The position numbers and the translations under genes were made by a program. 64,000 nucleotides of DNA from a virus, in IMG/VR virus record IMGVR_UViG_3300035663_000004, positions 1 to 64,000 of that record; one strand, 5' to 3'. This document shows, in pieces, positions 26,423 through 33,212 of the stretch. The notes beneath the pieces were generated by a model. The model was not told where the DNA came from and did no database searches. It worked only from the letters and a program-made list of their open reading frames with translations. The stretch's first letter is position 1. Each line of letters opens with the position of its first letter.

Positions 26423-26704
26423 TTAGCGCAGCATTTCGGCTGCGTATTCAATCTCTTCGTCACTCAATCGAAGCGCAAGCAATTCAGCCTGCTGGTCAAT
26501 ATCAAGGCGTTGGTTGCTTTCGCCCCATTGCTCTCGGTATTCGATTTTCGTTGCGATCCGTCCCGCGATACCGCTGTTTGTGCGCCGGATACGCATTTCC
26601 TCCGGCCCCGCCTGCTTCGCCTCGATGATGAGTGCTTTTGCGACCTCAGCCGGGGTCAACAGGCTTTCCAAAAACGCGTTGTACTCCGCTATCCTCGCGC
26701 TCAT
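26423..26704 (-). CDS. Hypothetical protein
   Basis: The 93-aa product is largely helical and acidic (LLTPAEVAKALIIEAKQAGP, DIDQQAELLALRLSDEEI). It overlaps the end of the upstream gene by 59 nt in another frame, which is longer than usual. No family is recognised. It is the last gene of its unit before the palindromic terminator. Confidence 0.5.
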   Translation of the reverse strand: MSARIAEYNAFLESLLTPAEVAKALIIEAKQAGPEEMRIRRTNSGIAGRIATKIEYREQWGESNQRLDIDQQAELLALRLSDEEIEYAAEMLR

Positions 26705-27104
26705 CGCTGAAAAACGAATTGACGCGAATGCACTCGGTGTACTCTGCGTATAGGCTACACATTGCTACACGAAAGCGGTTTTTGTCATCCGGATCAGCCT
26801 TATCAAGCAGGAGCGGGCAGTTGACGCCGAATGCCTGCGGCCACAACCCTACCGATTCGTCGCCCATGTCAATGATGGCCAAAGAGTCAACCATCGTAAC
26901 GTCGTAAAACCATGCCGTTCTTACAGGCAAATACTCGGCATTTACAATGTAGTCGCAATGCCGCTTGTAAATCTCCATAACCTGCTGCTGGAACGGCTCC
27001 AGCATATCCGTATCGTGGTGCGCAAACGGACATTGCAGGTAGCAGTCAATCAAGTTTTCGTTGCTGACTACCGTAATCTTTAATGAGAAAACTGAACTGT
27101 GCAT
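26646..27104 (-). CDS. Hypothetical protein
   Basis: The 152-aa protein is not recognised. It is acidic, with DCYLQCPFAHHDTDMLEPFQ and RTAWFYDVTMVDSLAIIDMG segments and four cysteines. Its C-terminus overlaps the next gene by 59 nt. It is expressed from the promoter at 27406-27436 with its two neighbours. Confidence 0.5.
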   Translation of the reverse strand: MHSSVFSLKITVVSNENLIDCYLQCPFAHHDTDMLEPFQQQVMEIYKRHCDYIVNAEYLPVRTAWFYDVTMVDSLAIIDMGDESVGLWPQAFGVNCPLLLDKADPDDKNRFRVAMCSLYAEYTECIRVNSFFSDEREDSGVQRVFGKPVDPG

Positions 27105-27107
27105 TTG

Positions 27108-27368
27108 TTATCGCTTTTCAAATTTGGTGGCCAACTCCACAAAGTATCCAACCTTTGCGCTCATTGCCCAATTAGCAATTTTTTCCAAACCGACGTGACC
27201 GTAATCCCGGTATGCCGACAATATCTCATCATCGGTAAGTTCCGCATAGTGCGCCTCAGATTCAATAGCCTCCATAATGGCTTCGTGCATACGGTCTTCG
27301 GTGCATATCCATTCGCCTTTACACCTTTCAATTTTTTTCCGTACTGCTGTAATTACTATTTTCTCCAT
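27108..27368 (-). CDS. Hypothetical protein, first gene after early promoter
   Basis: The 86-aa protein starts MEKIVITAVRKKIERCKGEW and continues with acidic helices (HEAIMEAIESEAHYAELTDD). No motif identifies it. It is the first gene downstream of a consensus promoter with an adjacent operator-like site, so it is likely an early or regulated gene. Confidence 0.6.
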   Translation of the reverse strand: MEKIVITAVRKKIERCKGEWICTEDRMHEAIMEAIESEAHYAELTDDEILSAYRDYGHVGLEKIANWAMSAKVGYFVELATKFEKR

Positions 27369-27405
27369 TTTTTTAAAAGTTTTTGTTAATAATTAAATTG
27401 CTCTG

Positions 27406-27436
27406 CAAATATACGATAACAATTTTATTAGCGCAA
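27406..27436 (-). promoter_or_regulatory. Early promoter P2 (TTG-N20-TATATTTG)
   Basis: Minus strand: TTG at 27436-27434, a 20-nt spacer and TATATTTG at 27413-27406. It precedes the gene starting at 27368. The operator-like GTTAAC site directly abuts the TTG box on its upstream side. Confidence 0.75.
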
Positions 27437-27459
27437 CCTGTTAACATTTCGTTAACAAA
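27437..27459. promoter_or_regulatory. Operator-like site, copy A
   Basis: The core GTTAACATTTCGTTAAC has two GTTAAC half sites with a 5-nt spacer, directly upstream of the -33 box. The surrounding 23 nt recur with one change at 32682-32704, close to another promoter. The shared position suggests one regulator binds both. Confidence 0.55.
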
Positions 27460-27461
27460 AA

Positions 27462-27488
27462 GGGCGGACGATATTGCATCGCCCGCCC
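27462..27488 (-). terminator. Intrinsic terminator after the RHH-like gene
   Basis: GGGCGG pairs with CCGCCC and an inner CGAT with ATCG around a 5-nt loop. On the minus strand it is followed by TTTTTG. It ends the transcript of the 27516-28625 genes immediately before the operator and promoter of the next unit. Confidence 0.65.
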
Positions 27489-27515
27489 AATAATCAACCT
27501 CATGAAAAAATTTAC

Positions 27516-27701
27516 CTACTTACCTATTTCTGTAAGATGCTTGTTTAAGGCATCAAAGATCAGCTTGCTTCTTTCCTCTCCGCTTTTTGCGAGCCGCTCA
27601 ATCATCGGAAGCGGCAAGGATATGGATATGGAATAGCAGCGGTTTTCAGGATCAATCCGGGGTCGTCCCCGCTTTCCTTTTTTCTTTACTTTTTGTACCA
27701 T
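27516..27701 (-). CDS. Ribbon-helix-helix-like DNA-binding protein with basic arm
   Basis: The 61-aa protein begins with a basic arm KKKGKRGRPRIDPENR that contains an AT-hook-like GRPR core. Next comes a strand CYSISISLPLPMIERLA and a helix pair (ERSKLIFDALNKHL), the layout of ribbon-helix-helix regulators such as Arc or CopG. It is encoded 15 nt downstream of the SSB-like gene and just before an operator-bearing promoter, so it is a candidate for binding the GTTAAC sites. Confidence 0.6.
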   Translation of the reverse strand: MVQKVKKKGKRGRPRIDPENRCYSISISLPLPMIERLAKSGEERSKLIFDALNKHLTEIGK

Positions 27702-27716
27702 AGCGTTGTTTTAAGT

Positions 27717-28625
27717 TTAGAATGGCAGGTCGTCCGCTGCTACAATGGAGAACTCCCAGTTTTTTCCAATGGCGGCATTCAGCCCTGCGTTGTGTGAAAT
27801 GTTGACAAGTATCTCTCTTGCCTCGAAGTTGTCGTGCGCGGAAATTGCCCCGTACTTTTTCTCGTACTGCTCATAGTAGTATTTGGCCTTGTTGCAGATT
27901 TCCTGCATTTTGGCCTCATCCTCCATGCCCGTTGCCTTTTTTCCAATTTCCTGCTCAATGATCTGCGCAAACGTTTTCGGCAGAACGCTGTTTGCCTGAC
28001 TTGCCGGAACTGGTGCTGGTGCTTTCTTTTCAATCGCTGGCTCAATGCCGCTTTCGCCCGAACTGCCGGAAAAGATTTGCTTTTGTGCGTACTTGGCGAC
28101 GGACTTCCAAAACTCGTTCACCTTTTTGAACGTTCCGTCCTCGTCAATGCCGGGAACGCCATCCAAACGTCCCGTTTCCGCATTGTAAGGATATGCCTTA
28201 TTCAGCCAATTACCCGACTGGTCTTTGCAGGAGGCGCGCATAAGGCCATCCTTGTCGTAAAGAGCAATCTGAATGAACTTGTCCCAGTCCGCAGACTGGC
28301 CGGCCAAGGTGTTGAGAACAGACGATGTTGCGGACGATTTCCAATGATCTGAAAAAGACACGTTCCACTTTTCTCCCGGCCGTACTTCGATGGTCAACGT
28401 GTATTCCGTGCGGGCCGGAATACTGTACTGCTTGTTCTCCTCCTTTTCTTCAATGCCTATACCGCAAAGGTAGCCTTGAATGAACGATGCCTGCGTACCG
28501 TCGGGCAGCAGGAAATGACTCGGCGTTGTTGTCTTCGCCTTCGGATTGCTGGGGACTACCTTCACCCAGCGCGAATTTCCGGAACTATTTCCGGCAGGCT
28601 GAAAATCCCAATTTTTTTCTTGCAT
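27717..28625 (-). CDS. Putative single-stranded DNA-binding protein with acidic tail
   Basis: Start at ATG 28625 (MQEKNWDFQPAGN), with a TTTCAAATTTT leader; a non-preferred start lies at 28676. The 302-aa product has a beta-rich N-terminal region (TEYTLTIEVRPGEKWNVSFS), an Ala/Pro/Lys linker near 200-220, and a C-terminal domain ending in AADDLPF. That acidic tail ending in an aromatic residue is the hallmark of SSB proteins (DDDIPF in E. coli), where it recruits replication partners. The body does not clearly match a known OB-fold family, so SSB function is inferred from the tail and early-gene context. Confidence 0.5.
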   Translation of the reverse strand: MQEKNWDFQPAGNSSGNSRWVKVVPSNPKAKTTTPSHFLLPDGTQASFIQGYLCGIGIEEKEENKQYSIPARTEYTLTIEVRPGEKWNVSFSDHWKSSATSSVLNTLAGQSADWDKFIQIALYDKDGLMRASCKDQSGNWLNKAYPYNAETGRLDGVPGIDEDGTFKKVNEFWKSVAKYAQKQIFSGSSGESGIEPAIEKKAPAPVPASQANSVLPKTFAQIIEQEIGKKATGMEDEAKMQEICNKAKYYYEQYEKKYGAISAHDNFEAREILVNISHNAGLNAAIGKNWEFSIVAADDLPF

Positions 28626-28675
28626 AAAATTTGAAATTAGTTTGAAACAAAAATTTGACCTTTCTTTTTGAATCA

Positions 28676-28706
28676 CAAAGTTGACCTATTTTTTTTTACC
28701 TACCAA
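28676..28706 (-). promoter_or_regulatory. Promoter for the SSB-like gene
   Basis: Minus strand: TTG at 28706-28704, 20-nt spacer, CAACTTTG at 28683-28676 (one mismatch to TAnnTTTG). It lies about 50 nt upstream of the preferred ATG at 28625, which supports that start. Confidence 0.55.
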
Positions 28707-28783
28707 CTTTTTTCGACAAAAAATTTTCGCCCCTTTATATATATGCCGCCCTGCTACCCAAAAGGCAAAGGCAGGAGCGGCAA

Positions 28784-28820
28784 AAAAAAGTTTACGCCGA
28801 ACGGAAAAAAGTTTACGCCG
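28784..28820 (+). repeat. Two direct 16-bp repeats with 21-bp period
   Basis: AAAAAAGTTTACGCCG occurs at 28784-28799 and 28805-28820. The 21-bp period places both on the same face of the helix. It is upstream of the SSB-like promoter and could bind a regulator or replication protein. Confidence 0.5.
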
Positions 28821-29000
28821 TACAGAATCCGCGACTTTGGCCGAAAGCGGTCGGGCGCGACACAAAAAGTTTTAAGTTCTGGTTAAATTTGTTTTTTTTG
28901 TTTGGTCGCGGGGTTCGGTTTCATCGCGCCGGATTGTTGGCCGGGGTTCGGGTTCGGGTCGTAGTGATCGCGCGGATCTTTCCGATCGGCTCAGGTGGGC

Positions 29001-29036
29001 AAAAAAATAACCCGACAAAATAGCCGGGTTATTTTT
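29001..29036. terminator. Intrinsic terminator ending the 32.6-29.0 kb operon
   Basis: AAAATAACCCG at 29004-29014 pairs with CGGGTTATTTT at 29025-29035 around a 10-nt loop. Flanking A and T tracts allow action in both directions. It follows the stop of the gene at 29044 on the minus strand. Confidence 0.75.
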
Positions 29037-29043
29037 CGGGTTC

Positions 29044-29220
29044 CTAAATTTTTTCCTGCTTGTAAATTTTCCAGGCTCGCCCGAAAATTTTCATCGGCGG
29101 CGCGTCGGGTTCTTTCTCTGCCCTAATTAGGGCGCTGCGTACTTCGCGCGCGTCTTGGTCGTTGGCTTGTTCGTCTTTCCATACGCGGCCGCAGTGCCTC
29201 AAAAATTCTTGGTATTTCAT
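29044..29220 (-). CDS. Hypothetical small protein after hairpin repeat 1
   Basis: ATG 29220 gives 58 aa (MKYQEFLRHCGRVWKDEQAN, then REVRSALIRAEKE and GRAWKIYKQEKI). A longer start would read through the hairpin repeat, so the short start is chosen. Two helices with basic ends are likely. It is the last gene of the early operon. Confidence 0.5.
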   Translation of the reverse strand: MKYQEFLRHCGRVWKDEQANDQDAREVRSALIRAEKEPDAPPMKIFGRAWKIYKQEKI

Positions 29221-29231
29221 GTTTATAAAAA

Positions 29232-29268
29232 TTTGCCCGCTCTCGGTTATGAGGGCGCGCGGGTGAAA
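29232..29268 (-). repeat. Intergenic hairpin repeat, copy 1
   Basis: One of three 37-nt copies between adjacent genes. On the minus strand it folds as a GCCCGC/GCGGGC stem (the copy has one G-to-C change) with an inner CTC/GAG, followed by AAATTTTTATAAA and a start codon about 12 nt on. It lies between the RadC-like gene and the gene at 29044. Confidence 0.8.
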
Positions 29269-29275
29269 AGATAAA

Positions 29276-29719
29276 CTAAATTTCTCCGTTGTCGGCAAAG
29301 CTGTAAAAATCGCCGTCGGGGGCTAAAATAATATGATCTAACAGAATAATATCTAACAATTTCCCCGCGTCGGCTATCGCCTTAGTTAGTTTCCGGTCTG
29401 CATCGCTGGGCCGGAGTTCTCCGCTCGGGTGGTTGTGCGCAATAATTAGCGCGCTGGCAAGACCTTTGCAGGCGGCCCCAAAAAGTATTTTTAAATCTAC
29501 AACTGTGCCGGCTATACCTCCGGCGGATAATTCTACAAGGCCTAAAACTTGGTTCCTTCTGTTTAGCAGGAGCGCTTTAAACTCCTCCTGCATTTCGATT
29601 TTTTTCGGGTTCCAGCTTTCGCGTAAAATTTCGTGCGCTGAATGCGACCCGGTAATTTTCGGCCGGTCTTTGGCTTTTACTTTGGCGCTATAAAAAAGGC
29701 TTATTTCCGCAACTTCCAT
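29276..29719 (-). CDS. RadC-like JAB/MPN+ domain protein
   Basis: The 147-aa protein is a stand-alone RadC/JAB domain. The metal-binding motif is HNHPSG at 95-100 followed by Asp108 in SDADRK, giving the HxH...D arrangement of JAMM metallo-proteases; an upstream Glu is in MQEEFKALLLN. It lacks the helix-hairpin-helix usually found N-terminal in bacterial RadC. Mobile elements often carry such proteins; the biochemical role is unknown. It is flanked on both sides by the hairpin repeat. Confidence 0.8.
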   Translation of the reverse strand: MEVAEISLFYSAKVKAKDRPKITGSHSAHEILRESWNPKKIEMQEEFKALLLNRRNQVLGLVELSAGGIAGTVVDLKILFGAACKGLASALIIAHNHPSGELRPSDADRKLTKAIADAGKLLDIILLDHIILAPDGDFYSFADNGEI

Positions 29720-29731
29720 TTTTTATAAAAA

Positions 29732-29768
29732 TTTGCCCGCTCTCGGTTATGAGGGCGGGCGGGTGAAA
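29732..29768 (-). repeat. Intergenic hairpin repeat, copy 2
   Basis: Identical to copy 3 over 37 nt. It lies exactly 500 nt after copy 1, immediately upstream of the RadC-like start codon (29719). The hairpin is followed by an A/T-rich ribosome entry tract. Confidence 0.8.
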
Positions 29769-29771
29769 TAA

Positions 29772-29969
29772 TTATTTTTCTGCTGGTTTAAAAAGCGCGT
29801 GCGCTGCAAATTTGTTACCGATAAAGTCTTCTATATTAAAAAAGGCAATTTTTCCGGATTTGTTGCGCTTATCGTATTGTTTTACCTTCCATCCTTTGCG
29901 GGTTCTCTGTAAAAGTTCTACTTTTATGTCCGCGTAAAAAACGTGCTGCCAAACTTGCCCTACTTCCAT
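29772..29969 (-). CDS. Hypothetical small basic protein
   Basis: The 65-aa protein (MEVGQVWQHVFYADIKVELL, then RKGWKVKQYDKRNKSGKIAF) has a beta-strand-rich, Lys-rich pattern like small SH3-like folds in phage proteins, but no family is recognised. It starts MEVG, close to the MEVA of the RadC-like gene, and both share the same preceding hairpin. This suggests the upstream regulatory segment was duplicated with the first codons. Confidence 0.5.
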   Translation of the reverse strand: MEVGQVWQHVFYADIKVELLQRTRKGWKVKQYDKRNKSGKIAFFNIEDFIGNKFAAHALFKPAEK

Positions 29970-29979
29970 GTTTTAAAAT

Positions 29980-30016
29980 TTTGCCCGCTCTCGGTTATGA
30001 GGGCGGGCGGGTGAAA
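29980..30016 (-). repeat. Intergenic hairpin repeat, copy 3
   Basis: Third 37-nt copy, between the stop of the gene at 30020 and the start at 29969. The flanking tract is slightly changed (TTTTAAAATTTT), while the hairpin itself is kept unchanged. Confidence 0.8.
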
Positions 30017-30019
30017 AAA

Positions 30020-30334
30020 TTATTGTTGTTCTGGCTTCGGTTTGTCTGCTTGCGCGTGTTCGGGGTATCGCCTCAAAAACCCCAACCAAAAAGCCGGATA
30101 AACTTCTGCGAATTCGGGCGGGTTTAGTATTGCGGCGCGCTCAGAAAATATATATTCTTTTTGTGCTGTGCTGTGTTCTCCGGTTGCCAAATCGAAAACT
30201 TGGTAAAAGCCGGGGCGCTCTATTGCGACTACCGCCAAAATATAGTATTGAAATCTTGCTACCGCTGTTTGGCCGGGTTCGCAATATACTTCTAAATTGT
30301 CGGCTATGATGGCAAAAAACGGGGGCTTTTTCAC
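30020..30334 (-). CDS. Hypothetical protein with GTG start
   Basis: The 104-aa protein starts at GTG 30334, whose bases overlap the upstream stop (GTGA). It is beta-rich early (FFAIIADNLEVYC, QYYILAVVAIERPGFYQVFD) with a Pro-rich charged end. No family is recognised. No ATG is available near the 5' end, and the 4-nt overlap supports GTG. Confidence 0.5.
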   Translation of the reverse strand: MKKPPFFAIIADNLEVYCEPGQTAVARFQYYILAVVAIERPGFYQVFDLATGEHSTAQKEYIFSERAAILNPPEFAEVYPAFWLGFLRRYPEHAQADKPKPEQQ

Positions 30335-30702
30335 GGGTTGCGCTCTTTTTGGGTAAAATAAGAGTCTTCTTCCTCGTCGCCGAAATATCCGTTTTCCTGC
30401 AAATATTCGATGGCTTCAGCGTCCCAGTATTCGGGCGCGTTGTCTTGCAAAAATATTGCAGCGTCTGCGGCATCTTCGTTGTCGTCTCGAAATAGCGCCA
30501 CTACTTCGTAATAACTGCCGAAATCGTGCGGGAAAGATTGCCTTTTCAGGCGTATTTTTTCGCACTTTTCCGGGTGCTTCCTGCGCAGTTGGTCGGCATA
30601 TGCAGCGCACTCAAGGCGCGCGCGCTCTGAATAGTCGGGGTCCCCTACTTGCGCGCATTGTTCCCCGTGGGGGGTCGGGCCCAGTTCTATGTAATCTATC
30701 AT
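30331..30702 (-). CDS. Hypothetical acidic phage protein
   Basis: The 123-aa protein begins MIDYIELGPTPHGEQCAQVG, then DYSERARLECAAYADQLRRK. The GP..HGE.CAQVG opening recurs in phage proteins of unknown role. The second half is strongly acidic (DDNEDAADAAIF, GDEEEDSYF), and a DNA mimic or partner protein is conceivable but unproven. Confidence 0.55.
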   Translation of the reverse strand: MIDYIELGPTPHGEQCAQVGDPDYSERARLECAAYADQLRRKHPEKCEKIRLKRQSFPHDFGSYYEVVALFRDDNEDAADAAIFLQDNAPEYWDAEAIEYLQENGYFGDEEEDSYFTQKERNP

Positions 30703-30787
30703 TTTTGAAAAAATTTAGGTTATCTAAAAATAATGGATGTCAAAACGGCGTAAAACAGCCATTTAAAAAGTTTTTTGGCGCGTTTTC

Positions 30788-31255
30788 TCATTCGGTTATC
30801 CTTTGAACCTTAAAAAAATTCCGGTGGTACATTAGGTACCTCGTTGCTTCTTCAAGGATGTTAACCGGCCCTTCGCTGCCGTCCTTCAAGTAACACCAAC
30901 CAAAAAAAGTAGTATCTATTCCCATTTGCCGGGCTGCGTCTGCCCAGCTTTGCGGTATCGCGGTATCTATTTCGGCGTCGGGGCGCAAAACGGCGTCTGC
31001 GACTTCCCGTTTATTTGCCCAGATTGAAAAAAGCGCGCGCGAAATATAGGCGGCTGAATCATACGCGGGCGGCCGCATATCAAAAAGTTTTTTCTGCTGC
31101 CAAGGCAAAAAAAGCGCATCGGCGGCGGCGCGTAATTGTGCGCTGGGTTGAAGCTCTTCCTGCATTGTGAAGCCGTCAAACGTGAAAAAATTCCGTTTTT
31201 TTGCTCTATTCGAGTCAAAAAAATACTTTTTTTCCTCAAAAAATAGACTTTCCAT
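30788..31255 (-). CDS. Hypothetical protein
   Basis: 155 aa from ATG 31255; an internal start at 31165 (MQEELQPSAQ) would give 125 aa. The longer form lies 11 nt after the preceding stop and has an A/T-rich leader, so it is kept, though its first 30 residues are very Phe/Lys-rich. The rest is helical (ALFSIWANKREVADAVLRPD). No family is recognised. Confidence 0.5.
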   Translation of the reverse strand: MESLFFEEKKYFFDSNRAKKRNFFTFDGFTMQEELQPSAQLRAAADALFLPWQQKKLFDMRPPAYDSAAYISRALFSIWANKREVADAVLRPDAEIDTAIPQSWADAARQMGIDTTFFGWCYLKDGSEGPVNILEEATRYLMYHRNFFKVQRITE

Positions 31256-31266
31256 GTTGAAAAAAT

Positions 31267-31704
31267 TTAATTTTTAAATATAAAAAAATATTGTCCCTCG
31301 TATGGTTGCTCTCTTTCGTGTCCGTCATAACTGGCAAGCTGCGGCCCGCGGCCGTCGTATCTCAATACATCATCTATCCATCTGTCCAAATCAAAATATG
31401 GTAACAAGTCTTTCGATATTTCGTGCGCATAGCACTCGAAAAAAATATTTTCTACGCGGGCGCGGGCTGCTTCGTCTGCTTCCGCGTCTGTAAGGACCAA
31501 GTACTCGTATCTGCCTATTGTGTAGGTGTCGCCGTCTCGCGTCTCTTCAATGTCTTGCAATGTTTGGGCGTCTTCTTCCGATATTTCGCCGTTTTCGTCT
31601 GGCTCTGCAATGATTTCAAGGTGTAGCGCAAGCGCTACGACCTTTGCGGCGTATTCATATACTGAAACGCGCGTTTCGTTGTCGTGGTCGTGGTCGTTGT
31701 GCAT
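31267..31704 (-). CDS. Hypothetical acidic protein with His/Asp-rich start
   Basis: The 145-aa protein starts MHNDHDHDNETRVS and is strongly acidic in the middle (EIIAEPDENGEISEEDAQTL). Near the C-terminus is RGPQLASYDGHE followed by YEGQYFFIF, similar to the LASYDG.E motif of other phage early proteins of unknown role. Acidic early proteins can be DNA mimics that block host nucleases; this is only a suggestion. Confidence 0.55.
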   Translation of the reverse strand: MHNDHDHDNETRVSVYEYAAKVVALALHLEIIAEPDENGEISEEDAQTLQDIEETRDGDTYTIGRYEYLVLTDAEADEAARARVENIFFECYAHEISKDLLPYFDLDRWIDDVLRYDGRGPQLASYDGHEREQPYEGQYFFIFKN

Positions 31705-31735
31705 TTGAAAAAAAATTGTGAAGTGAAAAAATAAG

Positions 31736-32149
31736 TTATGGGTGTGCCTTAATGATTTTAAAATTTGCGGTCGGCATTAGCAGCGCTGCAGCCTCCTGCA
31801 CCGTGTCGGGCTGGTCGTTGCCTTGGTTGTCGCGGTGAAACTTCTCTAACTGGTCGGCGCTGACTCCCTGCGCGCTTAGCGCTTCTGATAGCGCGGTAAT
31901 TAGTGCGTCCTGCCTGCGGTCGTATCCGTATCCGCCGGCGCGGGCGCCTCCTTCGCTCCATCGTTTAGGATAGTCGGCGGTTGGGTTGTAAATCCATACG
32001 CAACACGACGCGCGCGCGTCGGTTTCATAGAAACGGGCCGTTATGACCTCGCAAATTTGCGGGCCGTCTTCTGTATTGATGATGGTTAGTACTGAAATTT
32101 GCGCGCTGAAGTGTTTTGCGCGGCGGTTCGATATTATACTATGGTACAT
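31736..32149 (-). CDS. Hypothetical phage protein with GGARAGGYGYDRRQ motif
   Basis: The 137-aa protein contains SCCVWIYNPTAD, then GGARAGGYGYDRRQDALITA. This Gly/Arg-rich motif recurs in small Bacteroidota phage proteins of unknown activity. It is an early gene in the operon from promoter 32641-32671. Confidence 0.55.
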   Translation of the reverse strand: MYHSIISNRRAKHFSAQISVLTIINTEDGPQICEVITARFYETDARASCCVWIYNPTADYPKRWSEGGARAGGYGYDRRQDALITALSEALSAQGVSADQLEKFHRDNQGNDQPDTVQEAAALLMPTANFKIIKAHP

Positions 32150-32177
32150 GGTATTTGTTTTTAAAGTTTAAAAAAAA

Positions 32178-32378
32178 TTATATACCGTCTTCGCTTGCCA
32201 TTATTCCGATAATAGCGCCAACAAGCGCAAACGCTGCATGGTAAAGCGTCCAAAGTACCCACAAAAGAATGTTTAACCTTTCGGGGCAGTAAGCGCTTCC
32301 GGCTGTTGCTGCGGCCAAAAATCCAGCGCCAACAAGCAAAGAAAAAACAATACTTAACACAATAATCAAATAACGCAT
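32178..32378 (-). CDS. Small two-span membrane protein
   Basis: The 66-aa product has two membrane helices, LIIVLSIVFSLLVGAGFLAA and LWTLYHAAFALVGAIIGIMA, separated by a short polar loop with a Cys. No family is recognised. It is the second gene of the early operon, so may act in the host inner membrane early in infection. Confidence 0.6.
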   Translation of the reverse strand: MRYLIIVLSIVFSLLVGAGFLAAATAGSAYCPERLNILLWVLWTLYHAAFALVGAIIGIMASEDGI

Positions 32379-32422
32379 AATTTTAATATTTTAAATTGAA
32401 AAAATTTAGCCTGCCTCGTCAG

Positions 32423-32463
32423 GTGCGGGGGGCAAGTTCCGCACTACGCCGCGGGGTCGCGGC
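32423..32463 (-). promoter_or_regulatory. Two adjacent stable RNA hairpins
   Basis: GTGCGG/CCGCAC (32423-32444) and GCCGCG/CGCGGC (32448-32463) lie between the lipoprotein gene and the next gene. Neither is followed by a T tract on the minus strand. They could be an attenuator or mRNA-stability element. Confidence 0.5.
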
Positions 32464-32471
32464 GTTTCGGC

Positions 32472-32600
32472 TTATCGGGCTATCCGAGTCCCGCAGCCTT
32501 CGCCGACTTTGCCGATGCCGTGGGAAGTTGCGCAGGATTGCAGGCAGATGGCACCGAAAATAAGCGCGAAAACAAAAGTAACAAAAGTAGATTTTTTCAT
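32472..32600 (-). CDS. Tiny lipoprotein
   Basis: A 42-aa frame from ATG 32600: MKKSTFVTFVFALIFGAICL then QSCATSHGIGKVGEGCG. The signal peptide with the lipobox-like LQSC directs lipid attachment at Cys23, leaving a ~20-residue mature peptide. It is the first gene after the early promoter. A tiny early lipoprotein is the kind of product used for superinfection exclusion, by analogy only. Confidence 0.6.
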   Translation of the reverse strand: MKKSTFVTFVFALIFGAICLQSCATSHGIGKVGEGCGTRIAR

Positions 32601-32640
32601 GGCGTAAAAATAAATTTAACTGTTAAATAAAATGATAGCA

Positions 32641-32671
32641 CAAAGATAAGGGCGCTTTTTGCATCTGTCAA
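32641..32671 (-). promoter_or_regulatory. Early promoter P1 (TTG-N20-TATCTTTG)
   Basis: Minus strand: TTG at 32671-32669, 20-nt spacer, TATCTTTG at 32648-32641. It drives the run of small genes down to the terminator at 29001-29036. An operator-like GTTAAC site lies 10 nt upstream of the TTG box. Confidence 0.8.
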
Positions 32672-32681
32672 GTATTTTTTC

Positions 32682-32704
32682 CCTGTTAACATTTCATTAA
32701 CAAA
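32682..32704. promoter_or_regulatory. Operator-like site, copy B
   Basis: CCTGTTAACATTTCATTAAC continues to AAA and matches copy A at 22 of 23 positions. The second half site is ATTAAC instead of GTTAAC. Like copy A it lies directly upstream of a minus-strand promoter. Confidence 0.55.
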
Positions 32705-33180
32705 TAGGAATATAGTAATAATAGGAACGCGCGCGCGCGTATGTGTGTGCGGGCTGCGCTGTCCTTCTCCCTACCTTTGCCCCTACCTTTCTCCTTACCT
32801 GAATTACGGGCAGCGCGTGGAGTATTGCGCGCGCTGGTCGCGTTCGCTGCGCCGGTGCCGTCCGTCTGTGCGCGCGTCTGCTGCTGCTGCTATCTTTTGG
32901 CCTACTCTTTTCCCTTGTTTCTTTTTGCGCGGTTATTTAATGCGCTGGGCTGCAATACATTACGCGCGTTTGTTGAATGTATGCGTATTAATGCAAGTTT
33001 GTTTTGCGCCTCCATTTAAGCGATTCCGGCCGAGCTTGCGCACGAATCGCGCGCGCCGGATATATAGGAAACGCGCGCCCGGGGTGGTTTGCGATTTCGA
33101 TTTCGGAACGCCGCCGACCGCCCCACCACCTATACATCAACCGGCAGCGTGTATCCTAATTAAAAAAAACAAGAAAAAAA

Positions 33181-33212
33181 TTTGCTATCAATAATAATCG
33201 CCTGTATCTTTG
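33181..33212 (+). promoter_or_regulatory. Promoter of the chaperonin operon
   Basis: TTTG at 33181-33184, a 20-nt spacer and TATCTTTG at 33205-33212 form a consensus Bacteroidota promoter. It lies about 30 nt upstream of the first small gene and reads toward groEL. Confidence 0.8.

Larger units (their letters stand above)
28626..29043. other. Non-coding region between early operons
   Basis: About 420 bp without a convincing gene. It holds the SSB-like promoter, the paired 16-bp repeats at 28784-28820, a G/C-rich stretch around 28900-28990 and the terminator at 29001-29036. A plus-strand reading frame here is low-complexity and basic, and is not called. Confidence 0.6.

Noticed and set aside
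26423-27104. Toxin-antitoxin pair
   Set aside because: The overlapping 93-aa and 152-aa genes are small and adjacent, but neither shows a toxin or antitoxin motif.
28668-28886. Plus-strand 72-aa frame (basic, Gly/Lys-rich)
   Set aside because: It overlaps the SSB-like promoter and the 16-bp direct repeats, and the repeats explain its repeated KKFTP segments.
32741-33194. Plus-strand reading frames in the divergent control region
   Set aside because: They start inside an alternating CG/TG tract before the promoter at 33181, have biased Leu/Arg/Cys content and no leader; more likely non-coding.
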